A DNA stretch of 64,000 nucleotides from Triatoma infestans (taxonomy: Eukaryota; Arthropoda; Insecta; Hemiptera; Reduviidae), in the NCBI GenBank assembly GCA_011037195.1, contig JAAEAF010014837.1:1-64000 (forward strand), read 5' to 3'. Numbering within the stretch: the first letter of the stretch is position 1; each line of letters begins with the position of its first letter. Of this stretch, positions 55,613-64,000 are shown one piece after another. A program made the translations under genes and the position numbers. Under the pieces are notes generated by a model, which had not been told where the DNA came from, ran no database searches, and saw only the letters and a program-made list of their open reading frames with translations.

Positions 55613-56620
55613 TTTTAAACTGCTTATTGCATAGTTTGATGATGAAGAATATAAACCATGTGAAGGAAGTCGAAAGCATGTGAAGTGAATTGTGATTGAT
55701 ACAGTGAACTTCGTAGATAAAATGGAATTTAATGAGATCTTATTAATAAACCCTGTTTCCATTGATTATCAATTAATCCATGATCATTATTTGTCAATTC
55801 CAATAACTACGTATTTAACTCTCCAAATAAATGACTACAGTTCATCCCTTTTCAAATTAGAATATTGATTAGTTACTTTACAATTTACACTAAAATGCTT
55901 TTGTTATAATAATATTATCACTTAAAATAATTGTTTTTCTTTAACTATTGTATTGAGGCGTAAATTCCTTGAATTTATGTTCTAGGCACGTAAAATGCTC
56001 ATTTAGTAGAAGTGCTGCTAACTGTAAATTTACTTATCACCGTTACTAGTTGTGTTCATTCAACTCCATTTATATTGTTTTTTGTATTGTTTCTATTTTA
56101 CTTTTGGTGTCCTTTATTCTAACCAATAGAAATAGCAAACATTTCTGGGTATTCATTATACAATATTGTATTTGCTTCGCTTTATTAAACTCGATTAATC
56201 GGAGTCGCTTTTATATAAACTAATCTAAATAGTGAATTTAAAATGACTTAAGTAAAATAGTTTAGCTAACAATTTAAAGCTAGCTCTCTACCTGTACAAT
56301 CGAACAAGGAATAGATGATTGCAACTTACATTATGTGTGCACCAATTCCAAGTGTTAGCACATCTCTTGCAGTGTTAGTCAAGAGATGTAAGGAGAAACC
56401 TTGTAAAATATTATGATCCCTTGAGTCCTAAACAAATCAAATTCTCGCGTCTGGACAAAATCTCGCATGTCTATTTCTGTGGTGTAGTTTCCAAGATTGG
56501 CTTTAATCTTTAACCTTCCCCCAACAAGGGGCTAAAAAATCAGTACAGTTATCACGTGGACATGTGGACTTCCAAGTTCTGTTTGTTGGAATTAACAAGA
56601 ATTCAAATATTTGTCAAAAA
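55613..56620. other. AT-rich spacer
   Basis: Nothing recognised. Confidence 0.4.
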
Positions 56621-56920
56621 TGAGCAAATGTGAAACTCGATCTAGCAGAATCGATTTATCCGACCATTTTATTACCACTTTACTAAATGGATTTGTCAGC
56701 TTTTTTACGATTTTCTTAATTTTACGATTTTCGTCTTTCAACACATACTGTACAATAAAGAGCTATAACTTTTATTTGAAACACTTTTCCAGAAAAATTA
56801 ATTTAATAGGGGTTTCGTAAAGGAATGGGAAATGCCTCTTAAAGTGTTAGTTTACTTGGTTATATGATTTATCATTAATTTAATATTAATTACAATAAAA
56901 TGTGATGCCAAAATTCCGAG

Positions 56921-57515
56921 TGTAATAGAATCCGAAGAGAGGGATCTAAAGCAGAGAGAGAGAGATTTAGAGTGAGTGAAGAGAAGGTAGTAGTTGGATG
57001 CTGACGCGTTGTAACTGCTGTATAAACTATTCTAAAGACTGTCCCCTGTAAGCATAGTTCAACTGTATTTAAACAGAGTCTCCCACTCTAGTCTGGCCTA
57101 AGAAGCGAGTGAGAATTTTGTATCTTTCCGTCTCTGCTTTAGATCCTTCTCTTCGGATCCTACTACATCACGAATAGAGGAGGGATCTAAAGCAGAGAGA
57201 GAGAGAGAGAGAGAGACGCACACAAAAGTTGAGAGTCTTATTCGCTACTTAGGCCAGACTAGAATGGGAGACTGTTTAAATACAGCTGCGCTAGCCCTGC
57301 AGAGACAATCTCTAGAACAGTTTATGTAGCAGTTATAACGCGTCAGCAACCAACTACTAACCTTCTCTTCACTAACTCTAAATTTCTCGCTACCATTTTC
57401 TATATTCTTGTAAAATTCTGGCAGTTTGTTTCACTTCTTGATTATACAGTGTTCAGCATTATTTCCATTTTATTTATCTCTCAAACCCAATTATCACTTT
57501 CTCATATCCATTATA
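56921..57515 (+). mobile_element. LTR-2 composite with inverted 5' piece
   Basis: The left end is TGTAATAGAATCCGAAGAGA. After 50 bases the sequence inverts and runs to GGATCCTACTACA at 57167, then a forward LTR-2 (TATA box CTGTTTAAATACAG) ends CCATTATA at 57515. CGAG flanks the whole composite (56917-56920; 57516-57519), so it inserted as one unit or was rearranged after insertion. Confidence 0.75.
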
Positions 57516-57760
57516 CGAGTATCGCTCAATGAACTTAACAGTTTATTTAAGTTTTTTTGCGACTTTCACCAAAAAGATACCAACGAATTTCTTTAAACAT
57601 TGTCATACTAACCATCATTTATGGCGTCTTTTAGGGAGAGAGAGAGATTACACTTTCCTCAAAAAAAGTCGTTTAGAAACTCGAAATCTTTCCTCAAAAA
57701 GAAGTTTAGATTTTTTCCCATTAATGTAAATTGAAGTGCAACTATCTAGTAAGTACTACA

Positions 57761-58784
57761 CAGGGTGTCCCAAGGTATATGGATAACGACTTTTTCTCGG
57801 AAACTAAGATAGCTAGAAAAAAAAAAAAAATAATATGTCCCGTAGTTTTTTGTAAGAAATCCAAATTTAATTTGCAATTTGTTTTGGTGCCTCGAGAAGC
57901 GAAATACAGGTACCAACTTCATTTTTTCAAATGGGGAGGTGTGGTTTTTATTTAAGAAATAGATTCCTCTTTTTTTTGTAAGAAAAATTTACTTGAACGG
58001 TTTTTTTTATGTGAGTGATATTTTACAAGTTATGAATGAAAACATAGGGAAGGGAATAGCTCAGTGGTAGCGCGCTGGACTAGCAACTCGGAGATCACGG
58101 GTTCGAATCCAGCCGTGCTACCCTTAGATTTTCTCTTCCTAGGAGCCCCTACAGCTCACTGTCCGGTGATGGACAGTGTTGTCTGTAACGGGAAAACACT
58201 GTGGAGGCCGGCAGTGCAACAAGAAATGACCACAGATAGACGCCTTAAATTTTATTCTTATAAATTTTACTCCTCATTTAATTACAGATCCTACTCGAAC
58301 TGGTTCCACCATTAGAGATGCATAGACATGCTTTTTCCTGCCAATTGTACCTTACGACCAGAGAAATACATCTCTAATGGTGGAGGCCAGTTCGAGCAAG
58401 ATCTGTTATTAATGAGGAGTAAAATTTATAATAAAATAGTACTTTTCTTCTTATTCAATCAAAAAAACCGTTATAATATCATTTTGAAATTAGTTATAGG
58501 AATCATGTTTTCATTCATAACTTGTAAAATATCGCTCAAAAGAAAAAAAACCGTTCAAATAAATTTTTCTTACAAAAAATAGAGGAATCTATTTCTTAAA
58601 TAAAAACTACACCTCCATTTGAAAAAATGAAGTTGGTTCTTGTATCTCGCTTATGGAAGCACCAAAACAAATTTGCAAATTAAATTTGGATTTCTTACAA
58701 AAAACTACGGGGACTTTTTAGTTTTTTTCTAGCTATCTTAGTTTCCGAAAAAAAGTCGTTATCCATATACCTTGGGACACCCTG
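57761..58784. mobile_element. CAGGGTGTCC foldback, both ends present
   Basis: Ends CAGGGTGTCCCAAGGTATAT and its reverse complement are near perfect. The arms extend inward for about 480 bp to a centre near 58330 with CATCTCTAATGGTGGAGGCC. There is no coding capacity. The shared CAGGGTG start links it loosely to the mariner at 29.4 kb. A SINE-1 copy lies in the left arm. Confidence 0.8.
58046..58253 (+). mobile_element. SINE-1 reference copy
   Basis: This is the clearest SINE-1: box A TAGCTCAGTGGTAGCGCG at 58058, an anticodon-arm-like region, box B GGTTCGAATCC at 58100, a CCTAGGAGCCCCTACAGCTC body, the CACTGTCCGGTGATGGACAG hairpin and tail A (ATAGACGCCTTAAATTTTAT). The tRNA-like head spans about 72 bases with paired GGG/CCC ends, close to a real tRNA. 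Confidence 0.9.
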
Positions 58785-58859
58785 TATATTGTAGAGAATT
58801 AGTCAATTATAACTATGTAAATCGCAGTAAGAGATAGTCGTGTGAGTGTTTCACACCAG

Positions 58860-59440
58860 AATTTTTAGATTTAATGTTACTGTTATCAAACGAATGGTAT
58901 AACAATTCAAATAAAAAAAAAGGGCGCTGCATAAATTTAATTTTTGAATATCCATTATTTTAAAAAATCATATAAAATAAAAGTACCGGGTAAATCGGGA
59001 AATAGGTGTATTATATATAGAACCTATTACTAGTAAATATATGAGTTTATGATTGAATAAGACTCACATAACATTTGTCCTTCTAAAAAGCGATAGCTAA
59101 GTTGAAGCATATGGCACCAATTGGGTAGACATTGCGAGGTATTCCAATTGAATAGCCTTTTCCTCAGCCCTCTTCTATCCTAATACCCAGATCTATATCC
59201 AATAGACTCTTTCCTTTTTTTCTTTTTACTTGTGGGTATGGCATATGTGTTAAGGATAAGTTAAGGAACAGACCATCATGAATACCAGCATCACTTTTAT
59301 CGACTATTATTTGAAAACAAATATTTTCATATATCGTTTATCGTGTATGCAGTACAATTTTTTTTTTTCAAAACTAATTTCATTTTAATTGCTACCATTT
59401 CTTAGCTTTTTTATAATTGCTTTCTCTTAGTGTAGCACGA
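58860..59440. other. Spacer
   Basis: Nothing recognised. Confidence 0.4.
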
Positions 59441-59454
59441 GAAATGAGATCGTC

Positions 59455-59870
59455 CAAGATGCAGATTTTTTTGGGCAACGAAAGGGCGGATGCCCTGGCG
59501 AGGGAGAACTTGAAGGACACTTTCACAGGTCCCCGAACCCTACAAACCTATGCAATAGCCTGATTCAAAGTTCCATCAAGGGTCAAATGGAAGACCTAGT
59601 GTCTGCAATAGTGGGAAAGAACACCAGGACAAAGGTTTGCGAAACTCTTATCAAGAAATATTCGCCCGAATTCACCAGGGACCTACTGAACCATAACCGA
59701 AAGGTTATAAGGATAATAGTGGTTCTACTAACGGGGCATTGTGGGTTGTAGGCACAAATTCTTTGTGAGTACGCCTGGCCAGATGAGGATAAGGTTTCTT
59801 CATTACTGAAGAAACCTTACGGACCAAGCAATCCCGAAGTCACGAGCTTTATGACGGAGCCACTTTCAGC
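59455..59870 (+). pseudogene. LINE RNase H end fragment
   Basis: GNERADALARENLKDTFTGP is an RNase H terminal block. Later bases encode a GHCGL-like motif and a piece with CEYAWPDEDKVSSLLKKPYG, consistent with the knuckle region. The start is cut and frames shift often. Confidence 0.6.
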
Positions 59871-59874
59871 ATTG

Positions 59875-60200
59875 CTAGGGAAATAGCCTAAGCTCTTCCA
59901 TAGACATCCTGCTCCAACCAAAGATCCTGAACCAAATCTCCTCACAACCCAGACAATGTGTCATAAGAGGAATGGGTGATTCCTCCTCCGTCTCATACAC
60001 TCTACGAAATGGATCCGGCATGAGTCCCATTACGTAGAGATGTCTCTTTAAACCACAATGTCCAGTAAGGAATCCAACCAGATGCCTATTCACCAGGTGG
60101 AGGAGGGGGATATACCCTTTCTAGAGCCTGTCAGAGTATTGGGATTCCTCAGGGATCTCAACCTGATGGAGGTTTTGTAGGAGGGATGTTCAAAGGACAT
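59875..60200 (-). pseudogene. LINE knuckle region, converging copy
   Basis: HLVGFLTGHCGLKRHLYVMG, then PDPFRRVYETEEESPIPLMT and HCLGCEEIWFRIFGWSRMS. The family pattern C..C...H...C is kept except that the first Cys is Arg here. It faces the plus-strand fragment to its left and ends within a few bases of it. Confidence 0.7.
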
Positions 60201-60229
60201 CTCTTCGAGTGCTGTGGGCAATAACCTGC

Positions 60230-60300
60230 GGCACCCAAGGGGCATAATAGCACAATAGATCGAAAGGTCGCAGTGCATTGCCCCCCTTAAAACAAAAAAA
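60230..60300 (+). mobile_element. SINE-1 tail B fragment
   Basis: GCACAATAGATCGAAAGGTC, GCAGTGCATTGCCCCCCTTA and an A-rich end match tail B of the SINEs at 54.2 and 63.2 kb. Confidence 0.5.
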
Positions 60301-60309
60301 CTCAAGATT

Positions 60310-61200
60310 CACCACAGTCCGAACAAATAAAAAAATAACTTTAATAAAAGGAAATAGCATAAGCTCTTCCACTAGCATCCTGTTTCGACCATCTGAACCT
60401 AATTTCTTCATAACTTAAGCAACCTGTCCATAAGATGAATGGCTCTTTCTTCTTCCGTCTCACAGACTGGCATGAGTACCATTACTTAGAGATGTCTCCT
60501 TAAACAATAATGTAAGGGATCCAACCAAATGCCTGTGAGAGATCCGTGAAAGACAAAGACAAACGTCTCGCTAATAGCCCTATCCGGACCCCCGATGAGC
60601 ATTTTGGACCGCCGACAACCAACTGAGCTCATCCATAGGATGAATGCTCTGAAGCTGTCCATGATTGGAGGCCTGACAGACATGTGCCAGAAGACACGCC
60701 AACAGCAGGCTCGGAACCAATGAAAGGAAGAGAGGCGCCTAATTTGACAAACCTATACAGCTCCTCATTCCCAAAAATTCCCATGTGACCTGGCGCCCAG
60801 ACTAGAAGCACATGAGAAGAAAGCTCTTCCAGTCTTTTAGAACCAAAAATTCCCACGTGACCTGTCACCCATATTAGAAGCACATCCTTCAGAGAAGAAA
60901 GCTCTTCAAGTCTTTTAGAACATTTTAACACCAACCTGGAAGTGAAGACACATGAACTTAACACCTTTTAAGTTAGTGTTACGTACCCTCTCATCCAAGA
61001 TACTACAAAGAATAGCATAAGCCTCAGTCAGGAAGACTGTGATCCATTCACCAAGAGATACTGCCAAATTAGATCTCCGGTCTCAAAATAGACACTCAGC
61101 TCTAGATCTACCATCCATTCTGGAACCGTCCGTGTAACACCAGAGGTAATTGTAGAATGAGGCTTAGCCAACATGCTCAATGTTTCTGCTCGGTAACAGG
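60310..61200 (-). pseudogene. I-like LINE: RNase H with an internal duplication
   Basis: From about 61140 leftward: YTDGSRMDGRSRAE (first Asp), VFLTEAYAILCSILDERVRN (Glu), then a frame with KCSKRLEELSSLKDVLLIW, VTGHVGIFGS, a second KRLEELSSHVLLVWAPGH, MGIFGNEELYRFVKLGASL, and a degenerate knuckle near 60400. The KRLEELSS...GHxGIFG segment is present twice in tandem, an in-frame duplication of about 75 bases over the RNase H His motif. The family equals the 50.4-kb copy. Confidence 0.75.
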
Positions 61201-61269
61201 AAGTGTATTACGGAAATAAATGCTTTGAGATTTCTCCTGATCTCATCTATACCCGTCTCCCCCCCTATC

Positions 61270-61700
61270 TTTCTGTTTATCTATGTGTGAACAAAATATC
61301 TCCAAAACAAAATAACGTAGAAAGCTCAAATTTGATATTATGTTTAAGTCTTACTCAGCGGATCTGGCAATAGGAACTTTGGTCAAAATCCATCAACCGC
61401 ATTCATTGCGGACATTACTGAATAGTTTGTCCATATTTCGCGATTTTCCAAAAAAAAAAAAGAAGAAGTGGATCCAACGATTTCTTTTCAAATTCTTATA
61501 ATTTCTACAAACATAAATCCTGATAACTTTCATTTGAAGGATTTTCCCAGGAAAATTGCTTTTGGGTGGGGGGTGTCCTGGGGGAGCAGCTTCAGTATCA
61601 TATATGGTTCTGCCACCTTTGCATAATATATAATATTAATTATACATTAGGAGCATTGCTAGAATTCCATATTTGATGGAAAGTGGTTTACCACATGTGC
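61270..61700 (+). mobile_element. Family A internal fragment
   Basis: CAAAATCCATCAACCG, GTGGATCCAACGATTTCTTT, TAACTTTCATTTGAAGGATT and a G-rich stretch follow the plus-sense module order. No ends were found. Confidence 0.5.
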
Positions 61701-61794
61701 GACTTTACAGAAAAGGTTTTTCCAAAGTTTCTTTTTGGAATTTTCTTGCAAATTCTATGAAAATTGAATTGGAATGCAGTTGTAGATGTGATGG

Positions 61795-62034
61795 ATGCAA
61801 GAAATTATATCTATTTTATTTAAAGAAAATTACGATATGAAGAAAATGCAAGCTCGTGGGGTACACGCATGTAGAAGAGTACAGTTACAGGAAGAGTTCA
61901 TGAACCTTGTTAGCATTGTCCTATCCCTTCTTCTCACAGAGGAAAATTTGAACGAAAAATCAGAAGATATTCCTTCAAAACAGTCTGTGATAGACAACGA
62001 AGCAGAACACTTCAGTAATCAGTGCCAGATATAA
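61795..62034 (+). CDS. Hypothetical protein, 79 aa
   Basis: MQEIISILFKENYDMKKMQA to NEAEHFSNQCQI, ending in TAA. I do not recognise it. It is hydrophilic with a Leu/Val-rich centre (LVSIVLSLLLTEENLNEK). It lies about 50 bp left of a partial LTR-Y copy, so it could be the 3' end of that element's interior or an unrelated remnant. There is no upstream stop-to-stop support or splice evidence. Confidence 0.2.
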   Translation: MQEIISILFKENYDMKKMQARGVHACRRVQLQEEFMNLVSIVLSLLLTEENLNEKSEDIPSKQSVIDNEAEHFSNQCQI

Positions 62035-62086
62035 GTTAAAACATCTGTTGGATTATTCCAACTAATTTCAGTAAATTAAAATAAGC

Positions 62087-62274
62087 ATATTGCTGTGTTA
62101 TTGAATAGCATTTAAATATCTTTAAAGAATATATTTAATTTAATCTACCAGTGTTTACTTAATTATTCTTATTACTTCTCTCTCTTAAAACTTACATACT
62201 TCAAGCCCTTTACAAAACCGCTCACGCCACAAGCTATCACTACACTACAACACATCACACCAAATAACATTTCA
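62087..62274 (+). mobile_element. LTR-Y, 3' part
   Basis: TTCAAGCCCTTTACAAAACC, the CACTACACTACAACACATC block and ACACCAAATAACATTTCA match the last 190 bases of the solo LTR at 2563-3092. The 5' part is absent or too diverged. Confidence 0.65.
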
Positions 62275-63147
62275 TAGACAATTTAAAACATTATTTATTT
62301 TAACCATGGTAACTATTTATCTTCTAAATTACTGAAACTATGGAGGAAAAACTTTTAACATTGAACACTTGAGTCAAGTATTTTCACACACTTTGCACAG
62401 CTTCCAGGCGAGTTGGGCAAACCCAAGATCTCATACGAAATCAGTGATTAATGTAATTCTACAGCTAACAATATCTGAATTATCTGGACCCAAATATGGG
62501 GTTTAGCCAAGCGTATCATTCACTAATCCAATCCCTTTTGTCAAACAAACAAACAAGAAATCCTTCCAGCTATTGTGTTTCGTAATCCTAAATATCATTA
62601 TCAGTTCAATGAATATACTAAAATCAAATATATAGTTTCACAATATAAGAAATATAAGAACACTCGATTATTTTGTCCAGCTTAAAATTTATTTTTTTAA
62701 TCATTTCCCATCACTCATTATACTTTATTTTAAAACACAGTGGGTTTGCTATTTAATTATAATTTTTTTTTTTTTTTTTAAAGTACATAATATTATGATT
62801 ATATATATTCCATATTAAATTTTATAAGTGTACTGCAGCGCAGTACAATTCCCACCTTAATTAAAGTGTTTGAACAGCAATTGTTTTCATTATTTAACTT
62901 TCTATTTCTGTTTTTATTTGTTTATTTTATTTTTTTAATGAGGAAAAAATAAAATTATACAATGAACAATATTTATATACTTTTACATATAACTTTATAT
63001 GCAGTACGTATACATATAGAAACTTTTTCTTTTTATGTTAATTTGTTAAGATATATTATAGAGGAAGGCTTTGCATACTTACAACTTCAACGTTTTATTA
63101 TATTTTTTTTGCTAATATTGTTGAAGTTTAATCTGTAGATGTAGGTT
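62275..63147. other. AT-rich spacer
   Basis: Nothing recognised; very high A+T with long T runs. Confidence 0.45.
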
Positions 63148-63372
63148 GTTGTAGGGGATTATCGCACTGCGACCTGAAAGATCTATTGTGCCCCCTGGAA
63201 CCTTCTCAGTACACTGCCGGCCTTAGCAGTGTTCACTAGCTACTGACAACACTGCTCAGCACGTACAGTGAGTTGTAGAGGCTCCTGGAAGAGAAAATCT
63301 AAGAGCAGCATGCTGGATTCGAACCCGGGACCACCGCGTTGCTAGTCCTACCTCTCCTTTCCTTCTCCCTTA
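63148..63372 (-). mobile_element. SINE-1 copy (tail B)
   Basis: In sense orientation: head with GGACTAGCAACGCGGTGG, box B GGTTCGAATCC near 63322, SINE-1 body, and tail B GGCACAATAGATCTTTCAGG-like with TCGCAGTGCGATAATCCCCT. Confidence 0.85.
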
Positions 63373-63599
63373 GCTTACGCCAATTAACTAGCGACGGAGA
63401 CCCTAGTTTGTGTACTGTGTTTGTCCTTGTCTGTAAAGTGTAGAGTGTATGTAGTTTAAGTAAGTATTGTGTACTGTTCTGACGAAGTGCATGGAATATT
63501 GAGCTGTGGTAACCTGTGGGGTCGCTACACCCCAAATAACTGCATGCAACAGATACTCCTTGCGGGCAAAGTTAATCTGGAACAATTTATTACTTTCTC

Positions 63600-64000
63600 T
63601 TACAGCTGTTCTTCAATCTCCCGGTTGGTACTAAAATTTTCTAAAAAAACAGGAAGAGCTTTCTACATTGAAAGGATATGCTTCTAGTCCGGGTACCAGG
63701 TCCATATGGGAATTTTTGGGAATGAGGAGGTGGATAGGTTTTACCATATTAGGCGGCTCTATCCCTTTCATTGGTTTCACAGGCTTTTATTGGTGTTTCA
63801 CGTATATGTCTGCCAAGTTTTCAGTCATGGATAGAATCACAGCATTCATACTTATGGATGAGCACAGTAAATTTGTCGGCAGTCTAAGATGCTCATTGAG
63901 GATCCGGGGTCAGGGCTATTAGTGAGTTGTTGCTGTGTCTTTCACGGATCTCTCTCTGAGATAACTGATTCGATTCCCTTATTGGGCATTGTGGTTTAAG
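63600..64000 (+). pseudogene. I-like LINE RNase H end, runs off the window
   Basis: The frames give KDMLLVRVPGPYGNFW (His motif altered), KLGGSIPFIG-like and LSLVSQAFIGVS blocks, then SFDSLIGHCGL at the right edge. It matches the 50.8-51.1-kb region of the same LINE family. The 5' side is joined to unrelated sequence at about 63600. Confidence 0.7.

Larger units (their letters stand above)
56625..58858 (+). mobile_element. Family A copy carrying two nested insertions
   Basis: Module sequence (AACTTTTATTTGAAACACTT, ATTACAATAAAATGTGATGC) runs to 56920, resumes at 57516 (CGAGTATCGCTC, TTGCGACTTTCACC), and ends after 58785 with TAGTCAATTATAACTATGTA, AGTAAGAGATAGTCGTGTGA and CACACCAGA at 58858. 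Between these parts are an LTR-2 composite and a foldback. Confidence 0.65.

Noticed and set aside
58058..58125. Possible functional tRNA gene (A and B boxes, near cloverleaf)
   Set aside because: The same head is followed by a shared non-tRNA body and tail in seven other places, so it is the head of SINE-1.
1..64000. Prokaryotic features (operons, ribosome binding sites, IS elements)
   Set aside because: Element types, tRNA-derived SINEs and the lack of dense open frames show eukaryotic nuclear DNA.

Overview
The window is eukaryotic, AT-rich DNA made almost entirely of mobile elements at different stages of decay. I found no recognisable host gene, rRNA gene, functional tRNA gene, CRISPR array or bacterial-style operon. 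The element mix (RNase H-bearing non-LTR retrotransposons of I/R1/Jockey type, an RTE-like LINE, a CGGBP1-like hAT, an internally deleted PIF/Harbinger, a mariner relative, tRNA-derived SINEs and many short non-autonomous families) fits an arthropod, most likely an insect. I cannot name the species.

Three repeat families dominate. Family A (about 25 fragments) has 15-bp subterminal inverted repeats (ACTTTCTCTTACTCC / GGAGTAAGAGAAAGT), a 6-bp stem hairpin (GTGTGA...TCACAC) ending CCAGA plus a T run, and internal modules of about 300 bp. This is the architecture of Helentron-derived HINE elements. Family B is a foldback repeat whose arms carry a conserved hairpin beside CTGANGA, GAAA and GTC boxes, resembling a hammerhead ribozyme core. 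A set of related short LTR-like families (LTR-1, -2, -3) has ends TGTAA...TTAYA, a TATA box inside a palindrome (CTGTATAAATACAG) and 4-bp target duplications. They occur as a six-unit tandem array (35.3-37.3 kb), a TRIM-like element with a GCTAGC minisatellite core (42.3-43.6 kb), inverted composites (11.4, 56.9 kb) and a head-to-head palindrome (13.2-13.7 kb).

Layout: 0-6.4 kb, LINE ends, a SINE split by a solo LTR, family A and B copies, and a LINE split by an RTE 5' fragment. 6.5-13 kb, a multi-module family A element and several RNase H remnants. 12.4-14.2 kb, a LINE 3' end split by the LTR palindrome. 14.2-19 kb, a family B foldback split by a solo LTR, a Jockey RT remnant and the hAT. 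19.8-25.4 kb, PIF/Harbinger, LINE remnants and the RTE. 25.5-31 kb, foldback and SINE nests, a LINE and the mariner. 31.2-34.3 kb, a CAGGGTGTCC foldback split by a doubled family A element. 35.3-44.3 kb, LTR arrays. 46.3-49.4 kb, nested solo LTR and foldbacks. 50.4-52.9 kb, two LINE 3' ends facing each other. 54-58.9 kb, deep nests. 59.4-64 kb, more LINE 3' ends, a SINE and AT-rich filler.

The elements do not form a pathway. Their relations are parasitic and historical: SINEs appear tied to the LINEs by a shared 3' tail, foldbacks share the CAGGGTG terminus of the mariner, and several insertions can be dated relative to each other because a second, uninterrupted copy of the host repeat in the same window gives the empty site.
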